DNA of 64,000 bases from Gammaproteobacteria bacterium (lineage in GTDB: Bacteria > Pseudomonadota > Gammaproteobacteria > DSM-16500): NCBI GenBank assembly GCA_013286215.1, contig JABDGC010000002.1:22316-86315 (forward strand). The letters are read 5' to 3'. Each line of letters opens with the position of its first letter. Positions within the stretch are counted from its first letter, which is position 1. The notes beneath the pieces are model-generated. The model had not been told where the DNA came from and did not search any database. It saw only the letters and a program-made list of their open reading frames with translations. Positions 43,120-51,525 of this stretch are shown piece by piece. The position numbers and the translations under genes were made by a program.

Positions 43120-44404
43120 ATTTTATTGTTATCCCTTTCTCTCCAAGTAAATTATTAAGTTTTGTGCTTATTATTTCTTTATCAGTGCACTGATGCGAGA
43201 CAATAATTTCTTTTATTATTTTCATTTGTATTGCTTTTACAAAATTAAATTCTAAAGTTATTGATTCGGGGAAATTAAACTCGCTTTTATCTGACAGTAC
43301 GTATTTTTTGTATATACCTAAGCAAGAAAGGGATATCCTGAATTCTCTCTCTGGGGAATATTTTATAGCGTTTTTAAAGTAAACATACTCAATAGGATTT
43401 GGCAATTTTTCTCTTAAAAAAACATTATCAAAATCACCATATGTTACCAAGCCGTGATTTAGATAAAAAAAGTTTTTCAATAATTTTTGGTTGACATACA
43501 GTAGGCTGCTCTCATCAAATATTAAATTTATAAAATTAATTAACTTATGGCAGTCAAATACCAAGCATACAGAGTTAGGATCATTACCACCATAATTCGA
43601 CCAGATATGAGGGGTGTTTTCAGTAGAAAAGCAACATGCGTAAGTTTTTGCTCTGCACGAATCATAATAATGTCTGGCGGTAAATTCAGGGGATTTTTCA
43701 AATTTGCTTTTTTCGCTGGCTTCTTTATTTTTATCGGGTTGATCTGAATCTCTTTTATCATCACTATAAGTATCGACTTTTTTGAAATAAAGATAGTTAT
43801 TTTCTATCATATTAAAGAAATTGTCTGAAGAGAGGATTTTATATAGCAGCGTTTTTTCGTTTGGTTTTTTTAAAAGAGCGGCATGTGGTTCAATGTTTGT
43901 ATTGCGGTATCTGTTCATTAGCCAAGCAGAACCTTCAGGGGTGTTCGTTTCATGTGAAAAGCAAAATCCTACTTTTTCGTAACATCGAATCGCTCGACGA
44001 TTATTTTTATCTGGATCTGTTATGATTTTTTTAATAGCCGGATCAGAAAATAATTTAACTAGGAACTGCTCTATCATGTGCGTGCCATAACCACGATTTA
44101 TAAAATCTGCCTCTCCAATGAATTGATCAATCCCGACCGTACCACCCACTTCATTTGGCCACCAACCATCCCCGACTTTATTTGCATAGTAATATTGGAT
44201 AAAACCAATTGGCTTATTGTTCAAATAGGCGATATATGGGCAAACAACATCATCGCCTATTCGTTTTCCATATTTTTCTTTAATTTCCTCTCGTGTTAAG
44301 TGATCGTTCCACCATTCTAATACATGTGGTTTTTCTAACCAGTCACATAAAAGTTCAAGGTCAGAATTTTTTAATGGCATGAAAGTGAATCTATCTATCG
44401 CCAT
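43112..44404 (-). CDS. GNAT (AAC(6')-like) fused to a DUF2971-like domain
   Basis: Residues 1-165 of 430 resemble aminoglycoside 6'-N-acetyltransferases: LLCDWLEKPHVLEWW, GIDQFIGEADFINRGYGT and NRRAIRCYEKVGFCF. Residues about 180-430 look like DUF2971: LLYKILSSDNFFNMIENNYLYF, KTYACCFSTENTPHIWSNYG, SVCLVFD, SPEREFRISL. The order of blocks matches the stand-alone DUF2971 protein at 27713-28666. The frame is open throughout with no stop between parts, so it is a true fusion. Function unknown; coupling of acetylation to a DUF2971 activity is inference. Confidence 0.75.
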   Translation of the reverse strand: MAIDRFTFMPLKNSDLELLCDWLEKPHVLEWWNDHLTREEIKEKYGKRIGDDVVCPYIAYLNNKPIGFIQYYYANKVGDGWWPNEVGGTVGIDQFIGEADFINRGYGTHMIEQFLVKLFSDPAIKKIITDPDKNNRRAIRCYEKVGFCFSHETNTPEGSAWLMNRYRNTNIEPHAALLKKPNEKTLLYKILSSDNFFNMIENNYLYFKKVDTYSDDKRDSDQPDKNKEASEKSKFEKSPEFTARHYYDSCRAKTYACCFSTENTPHIWSNYGGNDPNSVCLVFDCHKLINFINLIFDESSLLYVNQKLLKNFFYLNHGLVTYGDFDNVFLREKLPNPIEYVYFKNAIKYSPEREFRISLSCLGIYKKYVLSDKSEFNFPESITLEFNFVKAIQMKIIKEIIVSHQCTDKEIISTKLNNLLGEKGITIKFK

Positions 44405-44412
44405 ACTTCCCT

Positions 44413-44928
44413 CTAATTTAAGCAGTCAATAAATTTACTAAGCAATGCCAAATTTCCTTCAGTAATTTTTTTATCATCACCTGCATAATGAAAATAACAT
44501 CCAAGATAATTCATGCCCAGATACTTGGTTGTGTTAATAAAAATTGGTTCGAAGCCATCTTTTCCTTCAGGGTGAATACTGTAAGAAGTAATGACTGCTA
44601 GATTTTTATTACGCAGCAATCTCCCAGTACCTTTATTAGTTGAAAGCAAATCGCTTAATCTATCTACAAAGCGTTTCATTGATGCGCTCATGGTATACCA
44701 ATAAATGGGTGTAGCTAAAATGATGGTTTTATAATTTAAAATCTCTTTTATAATTTGCATAAAATCATCATTTTTGTTTTTGTGATTATAATCAAAATCA
44801 CTCACTGTATAATTTGCAAGATCAAGAAAAAGTGATTCATGAATGTTATCCCTAACAAGCTTGGTTGCTGCAAAAGTATTTCCATCTGAGCGTGAGCTAG
44901 CAAAAATAATAATTGATTTTTCCATAGT
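44413..44928 (-). CDS. NADPH-dependent FMN reductase/flavodoxin-like protein
   Basis: Starting at MEKSIIIFASSRSDGNTF (ATG 44928) gives 171 residues; an ATG at 44946 that overlaps the previous stop is possible. The SSRSDGNT loop binds FMN phosphate, and ILATPIYWYTMSASMKRFVDRL is the second flavin-binding block. The family reduces quinones or flavins. It lies between a GNAT and the GNAT-DUF2971 gene on the same strand. Confidence 0.87.
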   Translation of the reverse strand, partial: TMEKSIIIFASSRSDGNTFAATKLVRDNIHESLFLDLANYTVSDFDYNHKNKNDDFMQIIKEILNYKTIILATPIYWYTMSASMKRFVDRLSDLLSTNKGTGRLLRNKNLAVITSYSIHPEGKDGFEPIFINTTKYLGMNYLGCYFHYAGDDKKITEGNLALLSKFIDCLN

Positions 44929-44942
44929 TAAATTGCCTTCGA

Positions 44943-45458
44943 TCATCTCGTTAATATTTTTCTATAGCGTACAACCCGCAATGATTCACATCCAATATGA
45001 TCTGTTTCTACATCACCAGTTTCAAAAAATCCTACGGTTTCATAGAAATAACGTGCCTGTTTATTGGCTTCAAGAACCCAAACTGTAATTTCTTTAAATT
45101 GGTTATTTAAAACATTATCGAATACAACTTGGCATAACTGTTGTCCTAACCCTTTTCGCCAAAATTCAGGTAACAAATAAACAGCGCTGATTTCAGCAAC
45201 AAATTTAGGATCGTCATCTGCATCACGAGTTGGACAAATACTAGCAAAACCAATTATCTTGTTTTCAAATTCTAATACCCATGCAATCACTCCTGCCTGA
45301 AGGCGTTCTAACCATTCTTGCGTGCGTTTTTCTATGGATAAATTATTTAGAACATGGTCTGGTATGTGTCCACGATAAATAGTTTGCCATGAAAGAATAT
45401 GTACATTAGCAATTTGATTTGCGTCAGCTTCAACAGCTAGTCTTATAATGGGTTTCAT
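44943..45458 (-). CDS. GNAT family N-acetyltransferase
   Basis: From ATG 45458 (171 residues): IRLAVEADANQIANVHILSW, the acetyl-CoA loop LLPEFWRKGLGQQLCQVVFDN and ARYFYETVGFFETGD. It resembles the group that acetylates amines or peptides, with substrate unknown. It starts beside the stop of a GNAT fragment and overlaps the longer possible start of the FMN-reductase gene by 4 bases. Confidence 0.87.
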   Translation of the reverse strand: MKPIIRLAVEADANQIANVHILSWQTIYRGHIPDHVLNNLSIEKRTQEWLERLQAGVIAWVLEFENKIIGFASICPTRDADDDPKFVAEISAVYLLPEFWRKGLGQQLCQVVFDNVLNNQFKEITVWVLEANKQARYFYETVGFFETGDVETDHIGCESLRVVRYRKILTR

Positions 45459-45459
45459 A

Positions 45460-45732
45460 TTATTTTTCCAATTCCACATCCATTACGGCAACAGTATGGC
45501 CAAAAAGTTGATCGTCCCCTATCTGTTTCCATCCTAGTTTGGCATACCAATTTGGGATAGTTGAGTCAAAAGCCAGTAAGTAAAGTTTTTTATGCCCAAA
45601 GTTTAGTGCTTGCTGCTTAATTGCGTTAATTAATCGCTCACCTACTTTCTGTTGGCGATAATTTGGATCTACAACAAGGCTGCCTAGCCACGGCGCAAGA
45701 TCGTATAGTTGTATATTCCACGTGCAAGCCAA
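45460..45732 (-). pseudogene. C-terminal fragment of a cupin-GNAT relative
   Basis: The 90-residue frame (PWLGSLVVDPNYRQQKVGERL, NWYAKLGWKQIGDDQLFGH) matches the last third of the cupin-GNAT protein at 30744-31580. Similarity begins at its first residues (MAC). The cupin and the first part of the GNAT are missing upstream, so it is a truncated copy. Confidence 0.8.
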
Positions 45733-46134
45733 TCTGCTCTGTAGCGGTTATTTAGCCCCAACTTGTCCGCCTAGTATTTTAAGCTGCTTATAAAGTTAAT
45801 TTTTAAATTGTAGCACTGGCTAATGGTAGTACAAAGTCCTATGGTAAGAAAATAACGGTTCAGAGATATGCGCTGATAGTGTCGAGAGGAAGCAATCAAA
45901 TTTCTTTCATTTTTTGTAATAAAAAGGGCCATAAATTAATTGCACAGAATTCAATTTATATCCATGTAACAACATGATTATTTTAGATAAAATAGATAAT
46001 ATTGGATTCTTGTGCCTTGAGGTATTGAGGTAGGCACCTGTGCATATATTTATAGGTGAGCGGCGCCTGTATTTGTCAAAAAAAGGTCAAAAATTCGGCT
46101 TAAAGAAGGATAAAAGATAGGTTATACTAAGTGT
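45733..46134. other. Non-coding stretch upstream of the Fic-inhibitor-like ORF
   Basis: About 400 bases, A+T-rich, with no frame worth reporting. TATACT at 46123-46128 is a possible -10 for the ORF starting at 46135, but it is so close that the message would be nearly leaderless. Nothing else recognised. Confidence 0.4.
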
Positions 46135-46308
46135 ATGAAGAAATCATTGGCATCAACAAATAAGTATCTTAAAAACCCAGCGAAGCGAGCTGAGCTAATC
46201 CGTCGTTCAGTAACAAGTTCGACTGCGATTGAAGGCGTTCATATAAAGTATTGCAAAGAAACGCTTCGCAAGCGCGCACGTCAAACGCAAGTTAGCGGTA
46301 AGACTTAA
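46135..46308 (+). CDS. Small protein with Fic-inhibitor motif (candidate antitoxin)
   Basis: This 57-residue basic protein has SSTAIEGVH: Ser29-x3-Glu33-Gly34 fits the [ST]xxxE[GN] inhibitory helix of class I Fic antitoxins, whose Glu blocks ATP binding in the Fic site. It is preceded by STNKYLKNPAKRAELIRRSV. The gene converges on the Fic gene and overlaps its 3' end by 17 bases, whereas class I antitoxins usually lie upstream in the same operon. No clear ribosome site is seen. Confidence 0.6.
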   Translation: MKKSLASTNKYLKNPAKRAELIRRSVTSSTAIEGVHIKYCKETLRKRARQTQVSGKT

Positions 46309-46945
46309 GCGTTCTCTTTATCACGGAATCAAAAATTTTAACCATAGGCTCGTAATCTTTTTCAATGCCAGCTTGAGCTGCTCTAAAATAAGCTTGTTTT
46401 CTTTTACCTTGTACCCCATTGAAATCTAAAAGTGGTAAACCCGCTTGTAATGCCATTAAAGTTGCTAATAAGCGACTAAGTCGGCCATTACCATCGCGAA
46501 AAGGGTGAATTAAGACAAGTTCAGTGTGAGTGATAGCGATTGCCTCTGTGATTTGTGTCATATCTGAAAATATACAAGGCGTATATTTCTTTAGGATTTT
46601 TTCTTCTAAGCGATGCATTAATTTTTCAATTTGGTTAGCAGCGGCAAAATGAAAATCACCTTTAGAGACATTGACCTGCCGGTATTGCCCCGCCCACGGA
46701 TATATTTTTTTAAGCCAGGTTTTATGGAGGCTAATTATATCATTTGCCTTAAATTGATGTGAGGGATGATAGGAGTTAACTGCTTTATTGGTAGCTGTTT
46801 GTAAGGCCTCCCATTCTTGTATATCCATTTCACGTTTGCTTGTGATTTTGAGTAAGTTTTTAAGAACTCGATTTCCTGATCCTGGCTCAAACTCACCTTC
46901 TGTTGAGCCAAGGGTGCTATAACGACCTCTGAGCTTGGGTGTCAT
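46292..46945 (-). CDS. Fic domain protein (putative toxin)
   Basis: The 217-residue protein carries the canonical Fic motif HPFRDGNGR near residue 145 and the upstream YPWAGQYRQVNVSKGDFHFA. No inhibitory helix is seen inside it, so it needs one in trans if toxic. The likely activity is AMPylation. It begins 11 bases after the frameshifted integrase, as the RhuM-Fic gene does in island 2. The small ORF at 46135-46308 is the probable inhibitor. Confidence 0.87.
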   Translation of the reverse strand: MTPKLRGRYSTLGSTEGEFEPGSGNRVLKNLLKITSKREMDIQEWEALQTATNKAVNSYHPSHQFKANDIISLHKTWLKKIYPWAGQYRQVNVSKGDFHFAAANQIEKLMHRLEEKILKKYTPCIFSDMTQITEAIAITHTELVLIHPFRDGNGRLSRLLATLMALQAGLPLLDFNGVQGKRKQAYFRAAQAGIEKDYEPMVKIFDSVIKRTLKSYR

Positions 46946-46956
46946 TGAAATTATCC

Positions 46957-48239
46957 TTATTCTGTCACCATGTGAATAGAGTTGCTTCGATTGTAGACAA
47001 TATTGAAATCAACAATATTATCTGTAGCTTCTCCAGAATCAACCAATTGTTTTAGCTTCTTCCCCCATAACTCAAGTGCATGCCTCTTTTCAGCGTCATA
47101 GCTATGGCGGTCATAGATAGAGGTGGTGCTGTTATCAACGTGATTGAGTATCTTGCTCACCACCAAGCGTGGAATGCCCAATGAAGTCATATGCGTTGCC
47201 GCAGACCGTCTTAAGTCATGCGCGGTAAAATGAGCCAAACCCTCGAAGGTGCTTCTATGTAAAGCGCGGGATAGCGAGTGAGGGGTGACATGTGTATTAC
47301 CAGAGGGCGCAGGAAAGACCCATTTTGAATTATCACTACGCGCTTTAATCGTAGTTAAGAGCTCCATAGCTAGATCAGATAGGTAAACCCGGTTAGGATG
47401 GCCATTCTTAGCTTTGGCAGCCGAAATACACCACCAGCGTGTCGTGAAATCGATTTCAGACCACTCAAGGGATACAATCTCACCTTTCCTTTGTGCAGTT
47501 GCTAATTGTAGCTTCAATGCCAGCTTAGTTGATTCGGACATCCTGAGGTTCAGTTTACTCTCCGGGGGTATTTCGGTCTGATCTAAACTTAACCAGAAAT
47601 TTTTAATCTCATCCGTTGATAGGCAGCGGTCACGACGGTTTTCTTTAGCGACGGTTTTAACAACTAGGCAGGGGGTGCTGGTAACGATATCCCGCTCAAT
47701 CCCAAAATTGAACATCCGGCGTATGCAGGCAAGGGTTCTATAGCGATGATTGGGGCGCCGCGGTCTTTGATCTTGTCTAGGAGGTCTATAACCTCACGGC
47801 GAGTAATGTCCTTTGCCTTGCGCTTGCCCCAGAGTGGTTTTACGTCTTTGTATAGAATTCGCCTGTCTTCTTTCCAGGAGCGTTTACGAGGCATCGCCCA
47901 TTTTTCAAGATATTCCTCAATGAGGCCTTCAACTGTAGAAGAATCACGAGCAGCAACAGCTTCCTGGCGTTTTTCAAAAGCAGGGTCTTTGCCGTCTTCA
48001 AGCATAGTAAGTGCCTCTCTATGGGCGCGTCTGGCATCAGTCAGGCTGCAATGGGGAAAGCGGCCAATCGTCATGCGCCGTTTTCTGCCGCCATACTGGT
48101 AGAAAAAGATGAATGATTTCTCACCCGAGGGGAACACGGTCAATCCAAAGCCGTTGCCGCTATTTTCTCGAAGATCATAGGGCTTAGTTTGTCCTTCTTT
48201 GGGCTTGCGTGTTTTCACAAACTTTTCAGAAAATTGCAT
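46957..48239 (-). pseudogene. Tyrosine integrase of island 3, frameshifted
   Basis: The N-terminal frame (ATG 48239, GAGGA upstream) has a DUF4102 domain (GNGFGLTVFPSGEKSFIFFY) and runs to KDRGAPIIA. The frame then breaks near 47738-47745, and the rest (RTLACIRRMFNFGIERDIV onward) continues in another frame to 46957. Catalytic Arg (ATAQRKGEI), HDLRR and Tyr (TTSIYDRHSY) are all kept in the second part. One added base would restore about 427 residues. It is either inactive or a sequencing error. Confidence 0.88.
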
Positions 48240-48271
48240 TTTATCCTCATATACGATCCGGCCATCACTTA

Positions 48272-48297
48272 AGGAACGTTTGCATTTAAACGTTCCT
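48272..48297. promoter_or_regulatory. 10-bp palindrome upstream of the island 3 integrase
   Basis: AGGAACGTTT (48272-48281) pairs with AAACGTTCCT (48288-48297) around GCATTT. It lies about 33 bases upstream of the integrase ATG and could be an operator. Confidence 0.45.
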
Positions 48298-48440
48298 CTA
48301 AGTACTCGGTAAGAGATGGTACAGGATGAAACGATATGAGGCAATAGTTGTGAAGAATACAGCTAATTAATAGGGATATTTTCAATATTTTTGAAACGAG
48401 ATAGAGCGAGTTGGTTCGTCTTGAAACAGCTAAAAAAACC

Positions 48441-48484
48441 GATTTGTAATCAGTAGGTCACGTGTTCGATTCGCGTCGTCGACA
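48441..48484 (+). repeat. Attachment-site repeat 4 (distal end of island 3)
   Basis: Matches the 44-base tRNA-Thr segment with changes at 48445 (T for C) and 48482 (A for G). It is the most degenerate of the four. Confidence 0.85.
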
Positions 48485-48654
48485 GTAGATTCCATGCGGG
48501 TTTCAGCGGGTTCGGTAGGTTCAAGGTTGGCTTCACGGGGCACTGGTGGGGCACTCAGTAGTAACAAATCGCAACAAATCTCAATACTTTCATCGAAGAA
48601 TGAAACAAGAATCAGTATAATCTCTGCCAGGTTGTTTTTAAGAATGGTAGGGGT

Positions 48655-49077
48655 ATGAGTCTTCAAGTCAAAGGGTTAAGTCACATTACTTTCATGTGCA
48701 AGGATTTGGAAAAGACATCTCAGATGTTCAAGGGTGTTTTTGGGGCTGAGGAGGTCTATTGCAGTGGGGATAAACCCTTTTCCATCGCTAAAGAAAAGTT
48801 TTTGAAGGTGGCAGGTATCTGGATTGCCCTTATGGAGGGCGAGCCAGTCGAGAAGACCTATAATCATGTCGCTTTTCAGGTCAGCGATCAGGAGCTGGCT
48901 GAGTTTGAGGCAAAAGTATGTTCATTCGGCTTAACTATCCTACCTGGAAGAAAACGAGAAGGTGCGGAAGGCCGATCATTGTATTTCTATGATTACGACA
49001 ACCATTTACTTGAACTGCACACCGGCGATTTAGAAGCTAGGCTGTTATTTTACTTCGATAAAGATAGAAGGAATTAG
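48655..49077 (+). CDS. fosX: FosX-like fosfomycin resistance epoxide hydrolase
   Basis: This 140-residue VOC-fold protein resembles Listeria FosX over its length: GLSHITFMCKDLEKTSQMF, SGDKPFSIAKEKF, TYNHVAFQV, GRSLYFYDYDNHLLELH. The metal ligands would be His10, His71 and Glu122 or nearby. FosX opens fosfomycin with water using Mn2+; chromosomal homologues may have other roles. It is the first gene of a plus-strand run of acetyltransferases and a methyltransferase. Confidence 0.82.
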   Translation: MSLQVKGLSHITFMCKDLEKTSQMFKGVFGAEEVYCSGDKPFSIAKEKFLKVAGIWIALMEGEPVEKTYNHVAFQVSDQELAEFEAKVCSFGLTILPGRKREGAEGRSLYFYDYDNHLLELHTGDLEARLLFYFDKDRRN

Positions 49078-49079
49078 TG

Positions 49080-49760
49080 ATGTTATTCACAGACTCGGAA
49101 ATTATTCGTTCCTGGCATGTTAATGCAGCCCCATGGACAAAAGCGATTGAACGGGAAGAGATTGAAAGCCGTAAATTGATTACTAACCAGGCTATCATTA
49201 ACGTTATTTTGGAGGAGCCACCATTAGAGCTGCTTGATCTCGGGTGTGGTGAAGGTTGGCTTGCCAGAGAACTAGCCAGCAAAGGCATTAATGTTTTTGG
49301 AATTGATGCTGTTCCTGAGTTAATTGAAAAATGTAAACAAAGAGGTGATGCTAATTTTGTTGTCTGTACTTATGAAAATTTGTCTTTATTAAAACTTGAT
49401 AAAAAATTTGATTCTATAGTGTGTAATTTCTCATTGATTGGCAAAGAGTCATCTGAATTGGCGGTTCACTTTTCTTTAAATCAATTGAAAGCGAACGGAA
49501 GGCTAATCATTCAAACACTCCACCCATTAATAGCCTGTGGTGATTTAGCTTATATGGATGGGTGGCGTCCTGGGTCATGGTCTGGGTTCAGTGAGGACTT
49601 TAAAGAGCCAGCACCCTGGTATTTTAGAACAATCGAAGGTTGGTGCAGGTTGTTTGAGAGAAGTAAATTTCGGCTATTAAGTATTTATGAGCCATTACAT
49701 CCTCGCACTCAAAAGCCAGCGTCCATTATTTTTGAATGTGTTCCAGAAGCGGACTTATGA
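49080..49760 (+). CDS. SAM-dependent methyltransferase
   Basis: From the ATG 49080 (AAGGA upstream) there are 226 residues. Motif I is LLDLGCGEGWLARELASKG, followed by VFGIDAVPELIEKC, with a late IQTLHPLIACGD. The fold is class I; the substrate is unknown. It follows FosX with 2 bases between stop and start, and overlaps the next GNAT gene as ATGA. Confidence 0.88.
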   Translation: MLFTDSEIIRSWHVNAAPWTKAIEREEIESRKLITNQAIINVILEEPPLELLDLGCGEGWLARELASKGINVFGIDAVPELIEKCKQRGDANFVVCTYENLSLLKLDKKFDSIVCNFSLIGKESSELAVHFSLNQLKANGRLIIQTLHPLIACGDLAYMDGWRPGSWSGFSEDFKEPAPWYFRTIEGWCRLFERSKFRLLSIYEPLHPRTQKPASIIFECVPEADL

Positions 49761-50188
49761 CTCAATATGTTCTTAAGCAAGAAATAAACCCTCAGCATGA
49801 TGATGTCCAGAAGCTTGGTAGTGGCATTATGGAATATGCTAGCCAGCAGAGAGGCCATAAGCCAATTGAGTTTTTTGCTGTCTTTGTTCGTGATGCTAAC
49901 AACGAAATACGAGGGGGGTGCAGTTTTTGTAATCTTTACGGCTGCCTCTATGTGGATCAACTTTGGCTGGAAGAATCATTGCGTGGAAAAGGATATGGGA
50001 CGCAACTCATGCAGGAAGCCGAAAAAGTAGGCAAAGAACAGGGTTGTACCTTTGCAACTGTGAACACAATGGATTGGGAGGCTTTGGATTTTTATAAAAA
50101 ACTGGGTTATGAAGTTGAATTTGAGCGTCGAGGATTTTTAAAAGATTCGGTTTTTTATTTTTTGCGTAAGGAATTATATGCCTCATAA
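49757..50188 (+). CDS. GNAT family N-acetyltransferase
   Basis: The start ATG 49757 overlaps the methyltransferase stop, giving 143 residues; upstream ATG 49736 is less likely. Motifs: LWLEESLRGKGYGTQLMQEAEKV (acetyl-CoA) and ALDFYKKLGYEVEFE. It resembles small GNATs of resistance and detoxification type. The next gene starts inside its 3' end (11-base overlap). Confidence 0.87.
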   Translation: MTQYVLKQEINPQHDDVQKLGSGIMEYASQQRGHKPIEFFAVFVRDANNEIRGGCSFCNLYGCLYVDQLWLEESLRGKGYGTQLMQEAEKVGKEQGCTFATVNTMDWEALDFYKKLGYEVEFERRGFLKDSVFYFLRKELYAS

Positions 50189-50669
50189 TCAAATGTTGAA
50201 AACACGATCTTATATTTCTCATGATGCTCAATGGCTAGAGGAATTAATGAATAAAGACTGGGGTGGCTTGCCATTGGTCATTAGAGGTGAGAAGTATTAC
50301 CCACCCCAATTAGATGGAATTATTGCTGAAAATGAAAAAGGTGTTGCTGGGTTTTTGTTTTTTGATATTCGAGGAAAAGATTGCGAAATAATTGTGTTTG
50401 AGGTTTTTGACAAATTTAAGGGCACCGGAACAATATTGTTGGATAAATTGAAAGATATTGCTAAGGAGCGTCACTGTTCTCGCATTTATTTAATGACCAC
50501 CAATGATAATTTAGACGCGCTTCGATTCTACCAAAAAAGAGGTTTGCATATTTGCGGCGTTCATGTCGACTCAGTAAAGATTTCGAGAAAAATAAAGCCA
50601 ACCATAGGGATGGTGGGTGATTATGACATTCCTGTACGTGATGAGATTGATTTGGAATTTATACTTTAA
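50178..50669 (+). CDS. GNAT-like acetyltransferase
   Basis: This 163-residue protein has a diverged GNAT core: IIAENEKGVAGFLFFDIRG, KFKGTGTILLDKLKDIAKE and NLDALRFYQKRGLHI. Overlap with the previous gene suggests coupled translation. Substrate unknown. Confidence 0.78.
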   Translation: MPHNQMLKTRSYISHDAQWLEELMNKDWGGLPLVIRGEKYYPPQLDGIIAENEKGVAGFLFFDIRGKDCEIIVFEVFDKFKGTGTILLDKLKDIAKERHCSRIYLMTTNDNLDALRFYQKRGLHICGVHVDSVKISRKIKPTIGMVGDYDIPVRDEIDLEFIL

Positions 50670-50681
50670 TTTGTGAGCGCT

Positions 50682-51143
50682 ATGAGTATTATTTTGGAAA
50701 CAAAAAGATTGATTTTAAAGCAGACCGCAAAGTCTGATTTCAATGAGCTGTTGCTGTTACGTACTGATTCCCAGGTTATGCAGTATATCGGTACTGGTGC
50801 TGTGCAGACAAAGGAGCAAGTACAAGAGTTTATCGAAAACGCAAAGCCTTATTCTGATGAATATGGGCTGGGTTTTTATTCCGTTTTTGAACGAGAAAAA
50901 AATAATTTTGTTGGCCAAGCAGGATTATTTCATTTGGGTTTTAATGTTAAACAGCCTGATATTGAGCTAGCGTATCGTTTACATCCAAGATATTGGAGTA
51001 AAGGTTATGCAACTGAGTTGGCAAAAGCGCTTATTGAGTATGGTTTTAACAAGCTTTCTCTTTCTAAGATTGTGGCAATAGTCCATCCAGAAAATGAACG
51101 CTCAAGAAGAGTCATGGAAAATACCCGAAGATGGCTTGTATGA
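50682..51143 (+). pseudogene. RimJ/RimL-like GNAT, 3'-truncated by deletion junction
   Basis: From ATG 50682: LETKRLILKQTAKSDFNELL, LAYRLHPRYWSKGYATELAKALIEYG, VHPENERSRRVMEN. These are typical of RimJ-type GNATs up to the last conserved block. After MEN the frame reads TRRWLV and stops, while another frame carries the C-terminal part of a different GNAT. A deletion near 51115-51130 has joined two genes. Confidence 0.78.
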
Positions 51144-51525
51144 ATGTATTGAATTTAAGAAATACTGGGAAGACAAAAATAGCTTTCCTTTTTTAGTGCG
51201 TTATAAAAGTGAGATCGCTGGGTTCGTGATTATTGACAAGAAGGGCAGTAACCCCGAGATTGATTTTAATATGGCGCAGTTCTTTGTTTTGCGAAAATTC
51301 AAAAACAAAGGTATTGGAAGGTATGTGGCTCAGGAGTGTTTTAAAAGATTTCCTGGAGTATGGGAGGTAATGGTTATTCCTGGTAATGAAGGGGCTTATC
51401 GTTTTTGGAGGGCAACCATCAAGGACTATATCAATAACAATTTTATTGAATATACCCGTGATGTTGCTCATTTTAATAATAGCCGTAAAAATATTTTTAA
51501 ATTTGATAGTCGAGCTGTGTCATGA
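51094..51525 (+). pseudogene. GNAT, 5'-truncated by the same junction
   Basis: The frame carries the middle and end of a GNAT: KIPEDGLYECIEFKKYWEDK, MAQFFVLRKFKNKGIGRYVAQ and EGAYRFWRATI. Its normal N-terminal 40 or so residues are missing. The ATG at 51094 falls within the preceding GNAT, so the first residues are out-of-frame sequence of that gene. It overlaps the next gene as ATGA. Confidence 0.72.

Larger units (their letters stand above)
38766..48484. mobile_element. Island 3: decayed cargo island
   Basis: About 9.7 kb between attachment repeats 3 and 4. Its integrase is frameshifted, repeat 4 has two mismatches, and no replication genes are recognised. Cargo is small-molecule enzymes, an IS256-family insertion and a Fic gene. 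It is probably no longer mobile by itself. Confidence 0.75.

Noticed and set aside
48430-48666. A 78-codon minus-strand frame ending in NRTRDLLITNRFF
   Set aside because: The tail is the translation of the tRNA-derived attachment repeat, a common false annotation; no start signal or family supports a gene.
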